This document shows, one piece after another, positions 54,436 through 64,000 of a DNA stretch of 64,000 nucleotides (positions within the stretch are counted from its first letter, which is position 1; every line of letters starts with the position of its first letter). A model generated the notes under the pieces. It was not told where the DNA came from and searched no databases. It was given only the letters and a program-made list of their open reading frames with translations. Source of the DNA: Aristolochia californica (Eukaryota > Streptophyta > Magnoliopsida > Piperales > Aristolochiaceae); assembly GCA_029961685.1 (NCBI GenBank), contig JARWKL010000005.1, positions 42,073,357 through 42,137,356 on the forward strand. Direction: 5' to 3'. The position numbers and the translations under genes are program-made.

Positions 54436-57400
54436 GCTCTGAGAAGAAGAAGCTAGCGGTGCTTTTGAGGTGTGGGTTTTGGTTTTGCTATGTGATGACT
54501 AGTTCTTGGAAGCAGGGAGCTTATAAAGGGAAGGAGCGGAGGAAGGCTTTAGTAGGAAAGAGGAGCAGATGAGGTGGAGTTGTTGCAGGTTTCATTACTG
54601 GAGTTAGAGATGGTTGAGATAATCTCAGCTGGAGTTTACTTGCAACCTACCAAATTTCTTTGTCTGATGCTCGACATAACTGCTCCAAAGAGAGACGGAA
54701 CGAAGAACAAAGTCTAAAGTAAACAAACTTTGCCTTTTTAATCACATTAGGGAAGTCTTTATCTTCTCCATCTGGATCAATAGACACTAGCAATGGAAGT
54801 TTTCAAGTAAAAACTACTGATGTAAAGATTTTTATGAGAACCAACCCTTTAGTGCACCTCTTACACATACCACATTTTTGTAAACAAACTTACATTAGTA
54901 TTATTTAGTAAGTTAATAGGCTGCCTCGGACATTATCAGCAAATGCTTTGATAGGAATCCAAATTTTTAATTTTCAATAATTTTCTGGCAGACTGATCTC
55001 AAGAAACGTCAGCTTGAGAATTGAGGAAAACAACAGCCAAGTGACCAAAAAAAGTCAAATTTAAACGTTTGCTATAACCATAGGACAAAATCTGTTCACA
55101 AGGAAAAGCACCACCAAATAACCTAAAGTATTTGTCTTAAAAAATTATTTTCTCTCTCTGCAACACCATTACTCTCCATGTTTATTATGATTTTTTACCA
55201 ATTGAAAAAAAAACAAGAAGTCGCTCTTGCAAGGGGTGAGTTGACACTACGAATTGGAACAAGTGAGCCGACCCAACCCGTCCGAGTCGACCCTAAATGT
55301 CCGAGTCGCTTCAACCCAATCGACTCATTAAATATATGAAACCTTAACTTAGGTTTCATTTTTTTTAAATCTCTGCGTGTTGGAGGTTGTCTTCAACCTC
55401 CAGCCACGCGCAGAGGGGGTGCTCAATGGCTTCCACCGTTGGCCGCCATCGTCCGACAACGACGTTAGCCGACTCACTGTGCCGAGGCGAGACGACTCAT
55501 TGCATGTCGGCCGACGTGCAATGCTCTATTTTTTCAATGGAAATGAAGCTATCTGAGAGGTTAAGCTCTGATACAAAATGTAGAATTAACCATATATTGA
55601 ACTTCTAAATAATATATGAAATTCATGAACTGAAAAACGTACCTCCAGACATGGCTTCAATTTCTGGCAAATAGAGCGTCTCATCTATAACAGAGGCTCG
55701 TCAATGGCAACGTTTAGGCTTGCCTCTGCTAGACTAGACCCATTCTTACAGTTATCCTTTCCATCAAAGGAGACCACCAATCGTCGGGAAGGTGAGAGGT
55801 TGTAACTGTTGCTAGTTACAACTGGTGACCACCCAGGAAGGGGAAATACCAAACGACGACGGGTCACAATGTGGTGACGGTTTGTCAACCGTCTAACAGG
55901 GACCTCCTTCATGGAGGTCGTCATTAGGGACTAATTTCCTCCCACACTCCTTTGTTGTCAGCCAATTTATCGTTATGTTTTTATTGTATTTGTTCTCTTT
56001 TAGATTTGTAATTTGGCTTATTTGGCTCCCCAAGTTGTTCGAGAGTTAGTTTGTATTCCCTCTCCTCTGGAGAATATTCTCTCTTCGACTTTCAAAAAAA
56101 CAGAAAGGATCCCAGCTTGTATAGTGTATTAACAATAAATATTCAACCAAATTATAGCGTTCTTTTTTCTCTCTTCTTTTTTTATGAATGTGATATTTTT
56201 CACTACAACAGTCAGCATCAAATCAGGTTTATAACTTATAACCGAGTCTGATGAGGTACAAATATACTTCAAGTTCATCTATGCGACGATATTTGAAAAG
56301 CTTCTTCTTGGCCCTCCACCAAATCAGAGAAGCTAAGAATAGCATTTATTTATTTATTTATCTTTTGGGTTGATGGAGGTGGAGAAGAAGCTTCCCAAAC
56401 ACCTTTATCTTCTCATTGAAGAGTCTCCAACAATCAAGCTATATTCTCTAGTTAGTAGTACTCAAGAATAGTCACTTCGATGGTCTTGTGAATGAAATTG
56501 CATCTTATCGTTTCCTTTATAATGCATTTTTTTTTTGAAAAAAAAAAGGAACTAGTTTCTAATACGACATTCTACTGCAGACCTTCAAAGCCTAATTCCA
56601 AAAAAATTCCTTCTCTATACGAACATAGGATCCTTCCAAAATCTATCCAAGTTCTTTATATCTATGGGTTCAGATAAAAACTATTTCAATATACCAAAAC
56701 TTCAACAACATCACATACTGTATTTCTTTTTTATTTTTAATGAAATGCAGATGGTATCAATAGCAAAAGACACAACTGGATATCTCGTGAAGAATCTTGA
56801 ACCCCTTGTAAGTGATATTCGTTCATTCTTTTCTTCTTAGTCTTTTTGGCAATTCTCCAACATTTCTTTCATATGGTACTTCTTCTTTTCTTTTATTGGT
56901 TTCTGGTTTTCTTTATCAAATTAGAAGAGTTAATGTGGGTCTACAGATCATTTGACGGACTATATCTCGTGTTGAGGGACATAACTTCGAGGCAGATTTT
57001 GAGCATGCTAATTCGAAATTTCTCTTTCTTTGAAACCCTAAATGCACTTCAATTCCGCAACCACCATGTTTTAGTGAAACTGCACACTGTCCAGTTTAGG
57101 TTGCATCTATCTCTTGCACTTTGTTTCTTAGTATTGTTTTGAAAACGAATTATTTCATCAAGCTGAATTTTGGTTCTTTTGGTTGGACTTGGTGCAAATG
57201 GAGTTACAAGACTCGATAACTACAAGCAATAAGGGAGGACCACTACAGTGCCTTCTTTATGCGTTGCTCCTTTTCTGTTATGTACGCTTCATTTTGGCCA
57301 AATTTGTTGTGTTCCTTTATGTTCTTTCAAACGTGTTGAGCCGTCCTTGGTTAAGTGGTATCACGGGATTAACTTTTCTCTATAGTTTTAATGATTTTTT

Positions 57401-57660
57401 GTACGTTCTTGGTTATGTTCTTTGGAATCTATTGTAACGAGCTTTAGTATACAGGGAAATGGTAGGTCCTATCTCATAATTTATGATTGGTTTGGATTGC
57501 TAAATGGCAGCTACTTTAAATAAAAGTAAACCTCCAAGTGAATGAATCAGTTGTAAACTGTAAGACCATAGCGTGGACATATGATCAAGCTCATTGTCAA
57601 CATACCTTTAAAATATATACTATCTGAGTAATGGTAATGAGTAGTTTTAATATGTTTGAA
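54436..57660. other. Dirigent promoter and repeat-derived intergenic DNA
   Basis: First 200 bp is the dirigent 5' region. A stretch of about 43 bp at 55195-55238 (ACAAGAAGTCGCTCTTGCAA core) is shared with the end of the KRI1 pseudogene at 62429-62470. 55566-55700 is an LTR-like remnant, listed separately. 56752-56808 could encode MVSIAKDTTGYLVKNLEPLV between splice-like sites, but I recognise no gene and the surrounding frames are broken. Confidence 0.4.
55566..55700 (-). mobile_element. LTR-retrotransposon junction remnant (PBS and LTR start)
   Basis: GCTCTGATAC at 55566-55575 is the complement of the initiator-Met tRNA primer-binding site (TGGTATCAGAGC) with its last bases altered, followed at 55579 by a TG-starting stretch. 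On the minus strand this is the 5' LTR end followed by PBS. The LTR part (55600-55680) resembles 11345-11460 (ATGAAATTCAT...ACATACCTCC(G/A)G(C/A)CATG). No coding capacity is attached. Confidence 0.4.
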
Positions 57661-57666
57661 GGTGGT

Positions 57667-58726
57667 TGTTAAGTACCTAACCAATATTACCCAAAAGACC
57701 AACCTAATATAGGTAGCAAAAATCCAAGTACTTAACCCAGGATCATAACATCACATGAGTCGATGCTTAACAAACTCCACCGTTACAAGCTGACGTCCAC
57801 GACGGCCCACTCTAGCGACACCGCTAGGTCGCCCCCTCTGGGATTTAAACTCGCAACGTAAGTAGTGGCCCTGATACCAAATGTTAAGTACCTAACCAAT
57901 ACTACCCAAAAGACTGGCCTTGGTATCAGAGCTATACTGCTATTGCAAATTCGAATCTCAGAGGGGGTAACCTAGAGGCCAGATTAAAGTTACTGGTAGA
58001 CTCAAAAAGTGGATCGGGCCAGTGTCCCTAGAGTAGGCTACTAGAGAGGGCCATTAGAGTAGGTTGTTGTGGACGTCGGCTCATAATGGCGGGAGTATTG
58101 TTATGATCCTGGAGTTAAGTACTTGACTTTCTACTACCAAACATGCCGGTTTTTTGGGTAATATTGGCTCTTATGCCAAATGTTATGCACCAAGCCAATA
58201 CATACCAAAAACTTGGTTTTCGCTACCAAACAAACCAATTTTTTTTGTAGTATTGTCTCTGATACCAAATGTTATGCACCTAGCCAATATATACCTAAAG
58301 ACCGATCTGTTTGGTAGTGAAAAGTCAAATACTTAACCATAGGATCATAACAATACTCCCACCGTTATGAGTCCTTGTCCATGACGACCAACTCTAGTGA
58401 AATTGGCTCGACCCCTTTTTGAGCTTACTAGTAATTTTAATCTACCCTCTAGTTAGCCCCCTTTAGGTCGCCCCCTTCGGGATTCGAACTCGCAATAACG
58501 GTATAACTTTGATACCAAATGTTAAGCACCTAACCAATACTACCAAAAAGACTGGCCAATTTAGTAGAGGAAAGCCAAGTACTTAACCCAGGATCATAAC
58601 AATGGCTAAGGCTGGTTGAGGAAAACGTCTTGATACCCAAAATACTGACCAATTTGGTAGCGGAAAGCATAGTACTTAACCCAAGATAATAACAATGGCG
58701 AAAGCTGGTTGAGGAGAATGTCTTGA
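57667..58726. mobile_element. Rearranged TRIM cluster with both orientations
   Basis: A roughly 84-bp LTR (TGTTAAGTACCTAACCAATA ... GGATCATAACA) occurs whole or in part at 57667-57750, 57882-57920, 58099-58167 (inverted), 58181-58254 (chimeric), 58270-58352, 58520-58601 and 58634-58694. GATACCA (complement of the PBS) abuts minus-oriented LTRs at 57873-57879, 58261-58267 and 58511-58517. The plus-oriented PBS TGGTATCAGAGC is at 57921-57932. Interiors carry a TTCGAATC box and a polypurine tract (GGCGGGAG, 58088-58095). At 57882-57932 a clipped minus LTR runs straight into a plus PBS, so two elements are fused head-to-head. 58541-58633 and 58634-58726 are a 93-bp tandem duplication of LTR plus flank. 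Confidence 0.8.
58270..58601 (-). mobile_element. One whole TRIM unit within the cluster (332 bp)
   Basis: Minus orientation: 5' LTR 58520-58601, PBS complement GATACCA at 58511-58517, interior 58353-58510 with GGGATTCGAACTCGC box (58480-58494), polypurine complement ATACTCCCACCG at 58353-58364, 3' LTR 58270-58352. The two LTRs have diverged by roughly a quarter, so this copy is much older than the 24948-25291 and 60172-60432 copies. No target duplication can be seen because the left side abuts another element. Confidence 0.75.
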
Positions 58727-60171
58727 AAGAGTTGTAGAGAAGTAAAAATTGTATCCATATGGAACATGTAAATATCTTTGTGGGACGAAAAATTATTGAA
58801 GAAAGAAAAAAGTCTTATATTGTATTGTTCTGGCCTTAGGTTTGTTATGTGTAGACTATTTGTAGACAATGAGTTCCTTCTTCATCTTGGGAAATTTGAA
58901 GGAAAATCTGGTCTACTCCTGTTGCAAAAGGTTTTTACAACTTTTAGTTGTGTATTAGCTGGTCATGCTGCTAGGCAAGTCAATGTTAATCTTCCTGTAT
59001 AAGTAGAAGGCGAAAAATCTTCAATAATTTAGAATGAGCTGAAAGTTCTGGTGCTTGACTTATGCATGAAAAGTAGTTTTACTTATATTACAAGATCATG
59101 CTTATCGGTGTTGATGCAATAATGTGTGGGTTTACATAGTGATGTGACTAAAAGATGGTGGATGACAATCTCTGAGTTTGGTCATTTGATTCACGAACAG
59201 TGTTATTGATACTTGAGCTTTTTGGTTGACTTACAATTTATCTTGTTGTTGGCCACTATATGATGCCTGATGGAAAAAGTTTTCTTCACTTACTATGTCT
59301 GATAGCTCAAAGAGTTGAGTTCCAGCAAAATTCTAGCCTGTTGCAAGCTCTAAATTAGAAATTTTGCAGAGCTTCAGGTGTCTTTTTGGAGATGTATAGT
59401 TCTAGTGATTCTTATGATTTGTCCTACCCTCTCCAAGAGAACTAAAACTTATTTTTAGGTTGAGTAAGGTGGCTGAACTATTTTTTTTTCTCCTTTCCCA
59501 TGATATAATTTACTTTTATGAGTAAGCCTTATGTTTGAATTGATAAGTAACAAATATCTTCCATGCCGTAGTGACACGTATGGCTTGAATAAGCCACTTG
59601 TGTGGCTTTGATTGGCTATAACTCCTCTTCGTTAGCATCCAGTCTAGACTGTTGATGATGGTTCACGCTTTCAACCTAATCATGACCATTGATCCATTTT
59701 GGAAGCTTGATCCTTCATATTTCATATCTAAAGTTAGAAAAACAAATCTTTGTTAGTATTCTTCTCCACTAGCCTCTCAAGTTTCCTAGTAGAGAAGAGA
59801 AAAGCAATAAATAAAGTTTTTTTGCTATTTATTTCTATTTGCATTTTTTTCATGATGTCAGACCACTCTCTATGCTCAATGGTATGACAATTATTGGTCT
59901 TATGAAGCTAGGATTGAAGCAATTAGCCAGTGACTGCTGAAGTTGGATCTTCTTGTAATGGTGTCTAGTATATAGCATGCAGTTTGGGGTCAGTAAAAAA
60001 GCACTGGAGAGAGGTGGATATTATTTTTTTCGTTTATTGTTGTCCTTGATTTTGTTTTTCTTATTTCTTGCGAGGATTTGTGGTCAAGTGAATCTGACAA
60101 TCCTCTCATGTGGCTGATGGAAATTAAAACATTTGATGAAGTCAACAGTTGCTTTTATGTCTGGTTTGATG
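58727..60171. other. Intergenic between TRIM copies
   Basis: No supported gene. Short open frames (for example at 58778-59002) show no family pattern. Confidence 0.4.
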
Positions 60172-60432
60172 GGGTTTGTCAGAGTGGTTCTGTCCACTCT
60201 TGTAGGCGGTAGCTTTCCACACCTAACAGATCGGTCTGTTGGGTTGTATTGGCTAGCCGTTGTTAAGGTATCAGAGCTGGGCACGCTACATCACGCGTTC
60301 GAATCCAGTGAGAGGTGGTCAAGAATGGGTGGGGTGGGTGTCAGAGTGGTTCTGTCCACTCTTGTAGGCGGTAGCTTTCCACACCTAACAGATCGATCTG
60401 TTGGGTTGTATTGGCTAGCCGTTGTCAAGGTT
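60172..60432 (+). mobile_element. Complete 251-bp TRIM-like element
   Basis: Two 89-bp direct repeats, 60177-60265 and 60339-60427, start TGTCAGAGTGGTTCTGTCCA and differ at two positions. The 5' LTR is followed at once by AGGTATCAGAGC (60266-60277), one base from the initiator-Met PBS. A purine tract AAGAATGGGTGGGGTGGG (60321-60338) ends exactly at the 3' LTR. Flanks GGGTT (60172-60176) and AGGTT (60428-60432) are a near-perfect 5-bp target duplication. The interior is only 73 bp and includes GTTCGAATCC (60298-60307). The open frame that can be drawn across it is the two LTRs and is not a gene. It is unrelated in sequence to the 57667 and 24953 families. Confidence 0.88.
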
Positions 60433-60865
60433 AACTGTGTTTTAGGTCTTACTCAGGTTTTAGATGTAGGTATTATCTTTTGGTTATTCTGCAACTCTCC
60501 TGGGTTCTATTGAGTGGAATAGTAGTCATTTGAGGTTGTGTTTCGAATGACATACCCTAAGCTGTTTGTATTGTCTGGATTTCTAAAAAATGTAAGATCA
60601 AACTCTTTAATAAATTGTAAAGATACTTCATTGGTTTATTTTCTTCTAATTTAGTTTTCCTATCAGTTCTGGTTTTCTCTGTATTTCTACTCGTGCTGAC
60701 TAATTTTTCTATCTTGGGAAGTCTATTAATTTACTATTTGATTTTTGTGATTTGATACGTAAGCAATCCATTAGATTTGAGAATTCAGGTTAGACTGCTT
60801 CCTTTGCTTAAATGGGTTTGAATTTGTTTGAGGGAAGTGATGATGGGGAAGATATATTCAAGATA

Positions 60866-61335
60866 GAACTCACAATGTAAGTAGTAGCTCTTATACCAAA
60901 TGTTAAGTACCTAGCCAATATTATCCAAAAGATTGGCCTTGGTATCAGAGCTATATTGCTTTTGCAAGTTCGAATCTTGGAGGGGGTGATCTAGAGGGAA
61001 CGACCTAAAGGCCAGATTAAAATTACTGGTAGGCTCAAAAAGTAGGTTGAGCCAGTGTCATTAGAGTGGGCTGCTAGAGAGGGCCACTAGAGTTGGCCAT
61101 CACGGACATCGCTCATAACGGTGGGAGTATTGTAATAATCCTGGGGTTAAGTACTTGACTTTTCGCTACCAAACAAGCCGGTTTTTTGGGTAATATTATC
61201 TCTAATACCAAATGTTATGCATCTAGCCAATACATACTAAAAATTTGGCTTTCCGCTACCAAACATGCCAATTTTTTGGGTAGTATTGGCTCTGATACCA
61301 AATGTTATGAACCTAGCTAATACATACCTAAATAT
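60866..61335. mobile_element. Second copy of the head-to-head TRIM composite
   Basis: Collinear with 57846-58299: minus-LTR start at 60901, fused to plus PBS TGGTATCAGAGC at 60940-60951, interior with GTTCGAATC (60968-60976), polypurine GGTGGGAG (61121-61128), clipped LTR, chimeric LTR (61212-61289) and a final minus-LTR start at 61302. Because the same fusion joints occur in both copies, the composite was copied after it formed. It ends a few bases before the KRI1 pseudogene. Confidence 0.8.
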
Positions 61336-61340
61336 TCTAA

Positions 61341-62450
61341 CGGAGACCTTTAAAGTGGATAAGGGAGATTTGCTTACTGTGAAGAAACCCATTGTTGATA
61401 ATGAAGAAGTTGATGATGACTTTCAGAGCAGATTGGATGAGTATTTTGGGGAAGATGGAGAATTGAATGAGAATGAAGTGTTCCTGAAGAATTACCTTTT
61501 AAAGCAACTCTGGGTTGATAAAGATAAGAGCCAAAAACCTTTATCGCAAGAACTGGAGGAAATTTCAGAGGAAGAAGATGAATTGGATAGGGAAGATGAA
61601 TATGAGAAAAAAATTAATTTCAGATATGAAGAAGGGGTTGGGGATCGAAATTTGGACCTTTCACCACAAGGATTTGTTAGGAAAAAAACAATGCTAGAAA
61701 ATCACAAAGACAGAGAAAGAAGGAAAGAGAAAACCAGAAGAAGATGGAGATGGAGTAGGAACTGAAACACCTAAAGAATTTAAAGATGAAGTAAATATGG
61801 CATAAGTTGGACAAAATATGGGATGTAGCTGGAATAAAGAAGGGAGACGGTTGTGCACTTGATGAAGATTATCTAGAGGAGGTTTTTTACCCCAAGGAGT
61901 ATGATAAGCAAACGGAAAAGACTTTTGGTGTGGATTAATATGGAGTAGAAGATGTAGATTTTGGTTTCGGAAGTGGTGGTGATGATGATGATGTTGGAGA
62001 TGTTGAAAAACTTGATTTTGAGAAGAAAGATGAATTGTTAGGGCTTCCGAAAGGTTGGGATGAGCCTGGATCTCGTGATGGCGTCTCAGCAACAAGGGAT
62101 AAAATCCTGAAGTAGAAAAGGGATAGTGGGGAAGAAGAAGAAAAGGAAGTACTCCATGAAAGTGGAAAGAGGAAAAAAAAAACATAAAATTTCTCTCTAG
62201 GAGAAGATTGTTGTTGAGAAAGAGCTGGAGGAATATTATAAGTTGGACTATGAAGACACTATCGGAGACTTGAAGACATGATTCAAGTATGTATCTGTCC
62301 CATCTAACAGATACATATTAACTTCAAAGGAAATTCTATTGATGGATGATTAGGATTTTAGCCAATATATTTCTCTGAAAAAACTTGGTCATAGCAAACT
62401 GAATGGAAAGTATCTAAAGAGAAGATATGCCAATTGAAAAAGAACAAGAA
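61341..62450 (+). pseudogene. KRI1: KRI1-like ribosome-biogenesis gene, broken copy
   Basis: Pieces in order: VDDDFQSRLDEYFGEDGELN, ENEVFLKNYLLKQLWVDKDK, acidic EEISEEEDELDREDEYEKKI, NFRYEEGVGDRNLDLSP, FVRKK. After a frameshift near 61690 and a stop come KLDKIWDVAGIKKGDGCALD, YPKEYDKQTEKTFG, KKDELLGLPKGWDEPGSRDG, then VVEKELEEYYKLDYEDTIGD, LKT-stop-FKYVSVPSNRY, and QYISLKKLG. This is the Kri1 family (nucleolar partner of Krr1 in 40S assembly), including the C-terminal YYKLDYEDTIGDL block. At least four in-frame stops (for example TAA at 61938, TAG at 62113, TGA at 62280, TAG at 62352) and one or more frameshifts break it. It has no introns, lacks the N-terminal part and starts beside a TRIM copy, so a processed or truncated pseudogene is likely. 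Confidence 0.8.
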
Positions 62451-64000
62451 GTCGCTCTTGCAAGGGGAGGAAGAATTTTTCCCCCTTCGCTCCCGAAACT
62501 TGTTTGTGCTTATTCTTTGTAATTTTCACAGAGAGTCATCTTTGAAAGGTTAATCCTTGAAATCTGGTAGGTTTGTGTCTTAGTGTTCTTGGAATGCGTT
62601 TAGAAAATATTATTGGAGAACTTGGTGAGATTGTTGAATCATTTCCTCCTGATATTAAGGTAGGAAAAGTAAACCTTGTTTCCCATATGTCTTAGATCCT
62701 TATAAGCAATCTTTGAACAGTTTGTACTCGGTAATGGGAAAGCCTCTCTGAGATACTCCTGTCCTATCTATATGACTTTCACATATCTCAATCTGTATGT
62801 GTTTAGTTCTTCAAAATCCACCAGCTTAAAAATTAATAAATGTTATATTGAACTACAGATGGCATTGGTGGTTATTGCTCGAAATCAACTTCTTATTACC
62901 ATAGCTGAAAGTTCCTGGGAAATTTTAGATATCTCTGGATCTGATGTTACTGATCTTGGCCTTGGAAAAGTAGAGCCGTCTATATAAGGTACCTGGCCAT
63001 TCCTTGCTTTGGTTAGAATACCAACTCTTTGCTAGGTCTCATTATCTTTTCTTTGGCCACTTGAATTGTTTTGGGTAGCTTTTCTGATCACTATTATTAT
63101 CCTTGAGTCCTAATTTGATATTCAAACAGCTGGTGTCAGAGAATTAGGGAATTTGGTGTTTCCAGGATATTTAAGCACTATTTATAGGAAACATTAAGAT
63201 GGGGGTATGTTCTCTTCTTTTGTATTATGATCGGTTTCATTTCCTTTAACAGTTGAGAGATCTGAAGAAGATAAGTCTCTACTATCTTAATTTTAGTAAC
63301 TGCGTTGAACTTTATGAATGGTTTACTGACATCCATGATCTGTGCATGCATATGTATGCTAAAGGCAATATTTGGAAATTGTTGTTGCATTGACTGAGAA
63401 GATCTTGTTTTCTTTACTTGAGACTGTCGTTAAAATGGGTATCCATGTGCATGTGTGGATTTTATCCTTTTAGAGTAGATTGTTGCAGCCTTTGGGTTTT
63501 AACTAGCAGAAGTTAAATCCAATTGCAGTGGTTTCCCAACAACAATTTTACTGTACGTAGTTGCGCGTACATGTTGATGCGAAAATTAAAGGATGTTGAA
63601 GAAGATTCTTGGGAGGAGCTGGATAGTGCTGACATAGCTGATGGTTCTCACTCACTTCGCTGGCTCATATGAGTATGCTCTTTACACTTTGCGAGCCTTA
63701 CATTTTTCCATTTGTAAGATTGGAGTGATATAGAGGAATGAAGAAAATGGAAACATCTGATTCAAGCTTGTAAACCTTCATGTTTCCCCTTTGACAGCCA
63801 ACAATTGAAGATCGCTTGAGGCAGACTTCGGTGGTTGTTCACTTCTTCTGTAGGGTGTTGTACGGTGTGCTCGGAAACTGCAAGTGTCGTCCAATAGTTC
63901 TCAAATAAACAAAAGAAAAAGTTCATTGCTATGTAAATGTCTTCTCCATGTTATACAAAACCCCCTTTCAGCAGTAACGACTAATGAGGCACTCTCCCAT
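62451..64000 (+). other. Possible exons of an unrecognised gene or decayed gene
   Basis: Short coding-like stretches between plausible splice sites: 62602-62661 (ENIIGELGEIVESFPPDIK, followed by GTAGGA), 62862-62987 (MALVVIARNQLLITIAESSW and on) and 63573-63669 (LMRKLKDVEEDSWEELDSAD). They could be exons of one plus-strand gene running past the window edge, or pseudogene pieces. I recognise no family and could not build a continuous frame. Confidence 0.25.

Noticed and set aside
53695..54442. Long open frames opposite the dirigent gene
   Set aside because: Antisense shadows of the intact dirigent frame; low-complexity composition.
56846..57437. Two hydrophobic open frames (98 and 84 aa)
   Set aside because: Could look like membrane proteins, but composition follows the T-rich DNA and no start context, splice partner or family pattern is visible.
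60133..60513. 126-aa open frame with an internal repeat
   Set aside because: The repeated peptide is just the two LTRs of the 251-bp TRIM element read in frame.

Overview
This is nuclear DNA of a flowering plant. Genes are split by GT-AG introns, intergenic DNA is AT-rich and full of decayed transposable elements, and the recognisable products are plant families (AFC-type LAMMER kinase, MTP-type Mn transporter, dehydroascorbate reductase, dirigent proteins, SLOW GREEN 1, a DUF3741/DUF4378 protein). A plastid ccsA fragment sits inside a nuclear intron. I cannot name the species.

Layout. 1-1833 (-): 5' half of an MTP11-like Mn transporter gene, cut by the window edge. 3930-9023 (-): complete 12-exon AFC2-type kinase. 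12246-16883 (+): complete 8-exon TAF12 (TFIID/SAGA subunit); its intron 4 carries the plastid insertion flanked by a 49-bp direct repeat. 17754-17985 (+): a U12 minor-spliceosome snRNA gene with plant USE and TATA elements. 22568-23084 (+): a 92-aa plant-specific protein of the TIGR01589 type behind a G-box-rich promoter. 24495-31986 (-): 6-exon dehydroascorbate reductase with very long, transposon-rich introns. 32708-33742 (+): intronless SLOW GREEN 1-like plastid TPR protein, head-to-head with DHAR. 40897-46982 (+): 5-exon DUF3741/DUF4378 (TRM-like) protein. 47800-51890 (-): decayed Ty3/gypsy-type element. 51911-52684 (+): truncated, frameshifted dirigent pseudogene. 53503-54435 (-): intact dirigent gene. 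57660-61335: cluster of miniature LTR elements. 61341-62450 (+): KRI1-like pseudogene.

The genes are independent housekeeping or stress genes and do not form a pathway. The least ordinary content is (a) the U12 snRNA gene, (b) three families of very small LTR elements (TRIM-like, 251-334 bp) with primer-binding-site-like and polypurine motifs, two of them apparently complete with target-site duplications, (c) a rearranged head-to-head TRIM composite present twice 3 kb apart, (d) the plastid insertion, and (e) a convergent dirigent pair in which one member has lost its 5' end next to a retroelement.

Exon coordinates were worked out by hand from reading frame, GT/AG sites and remembered family sequences. 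Every internal exon junction given keeps the frame. UTRs and transcription starts were not determined except where stated.
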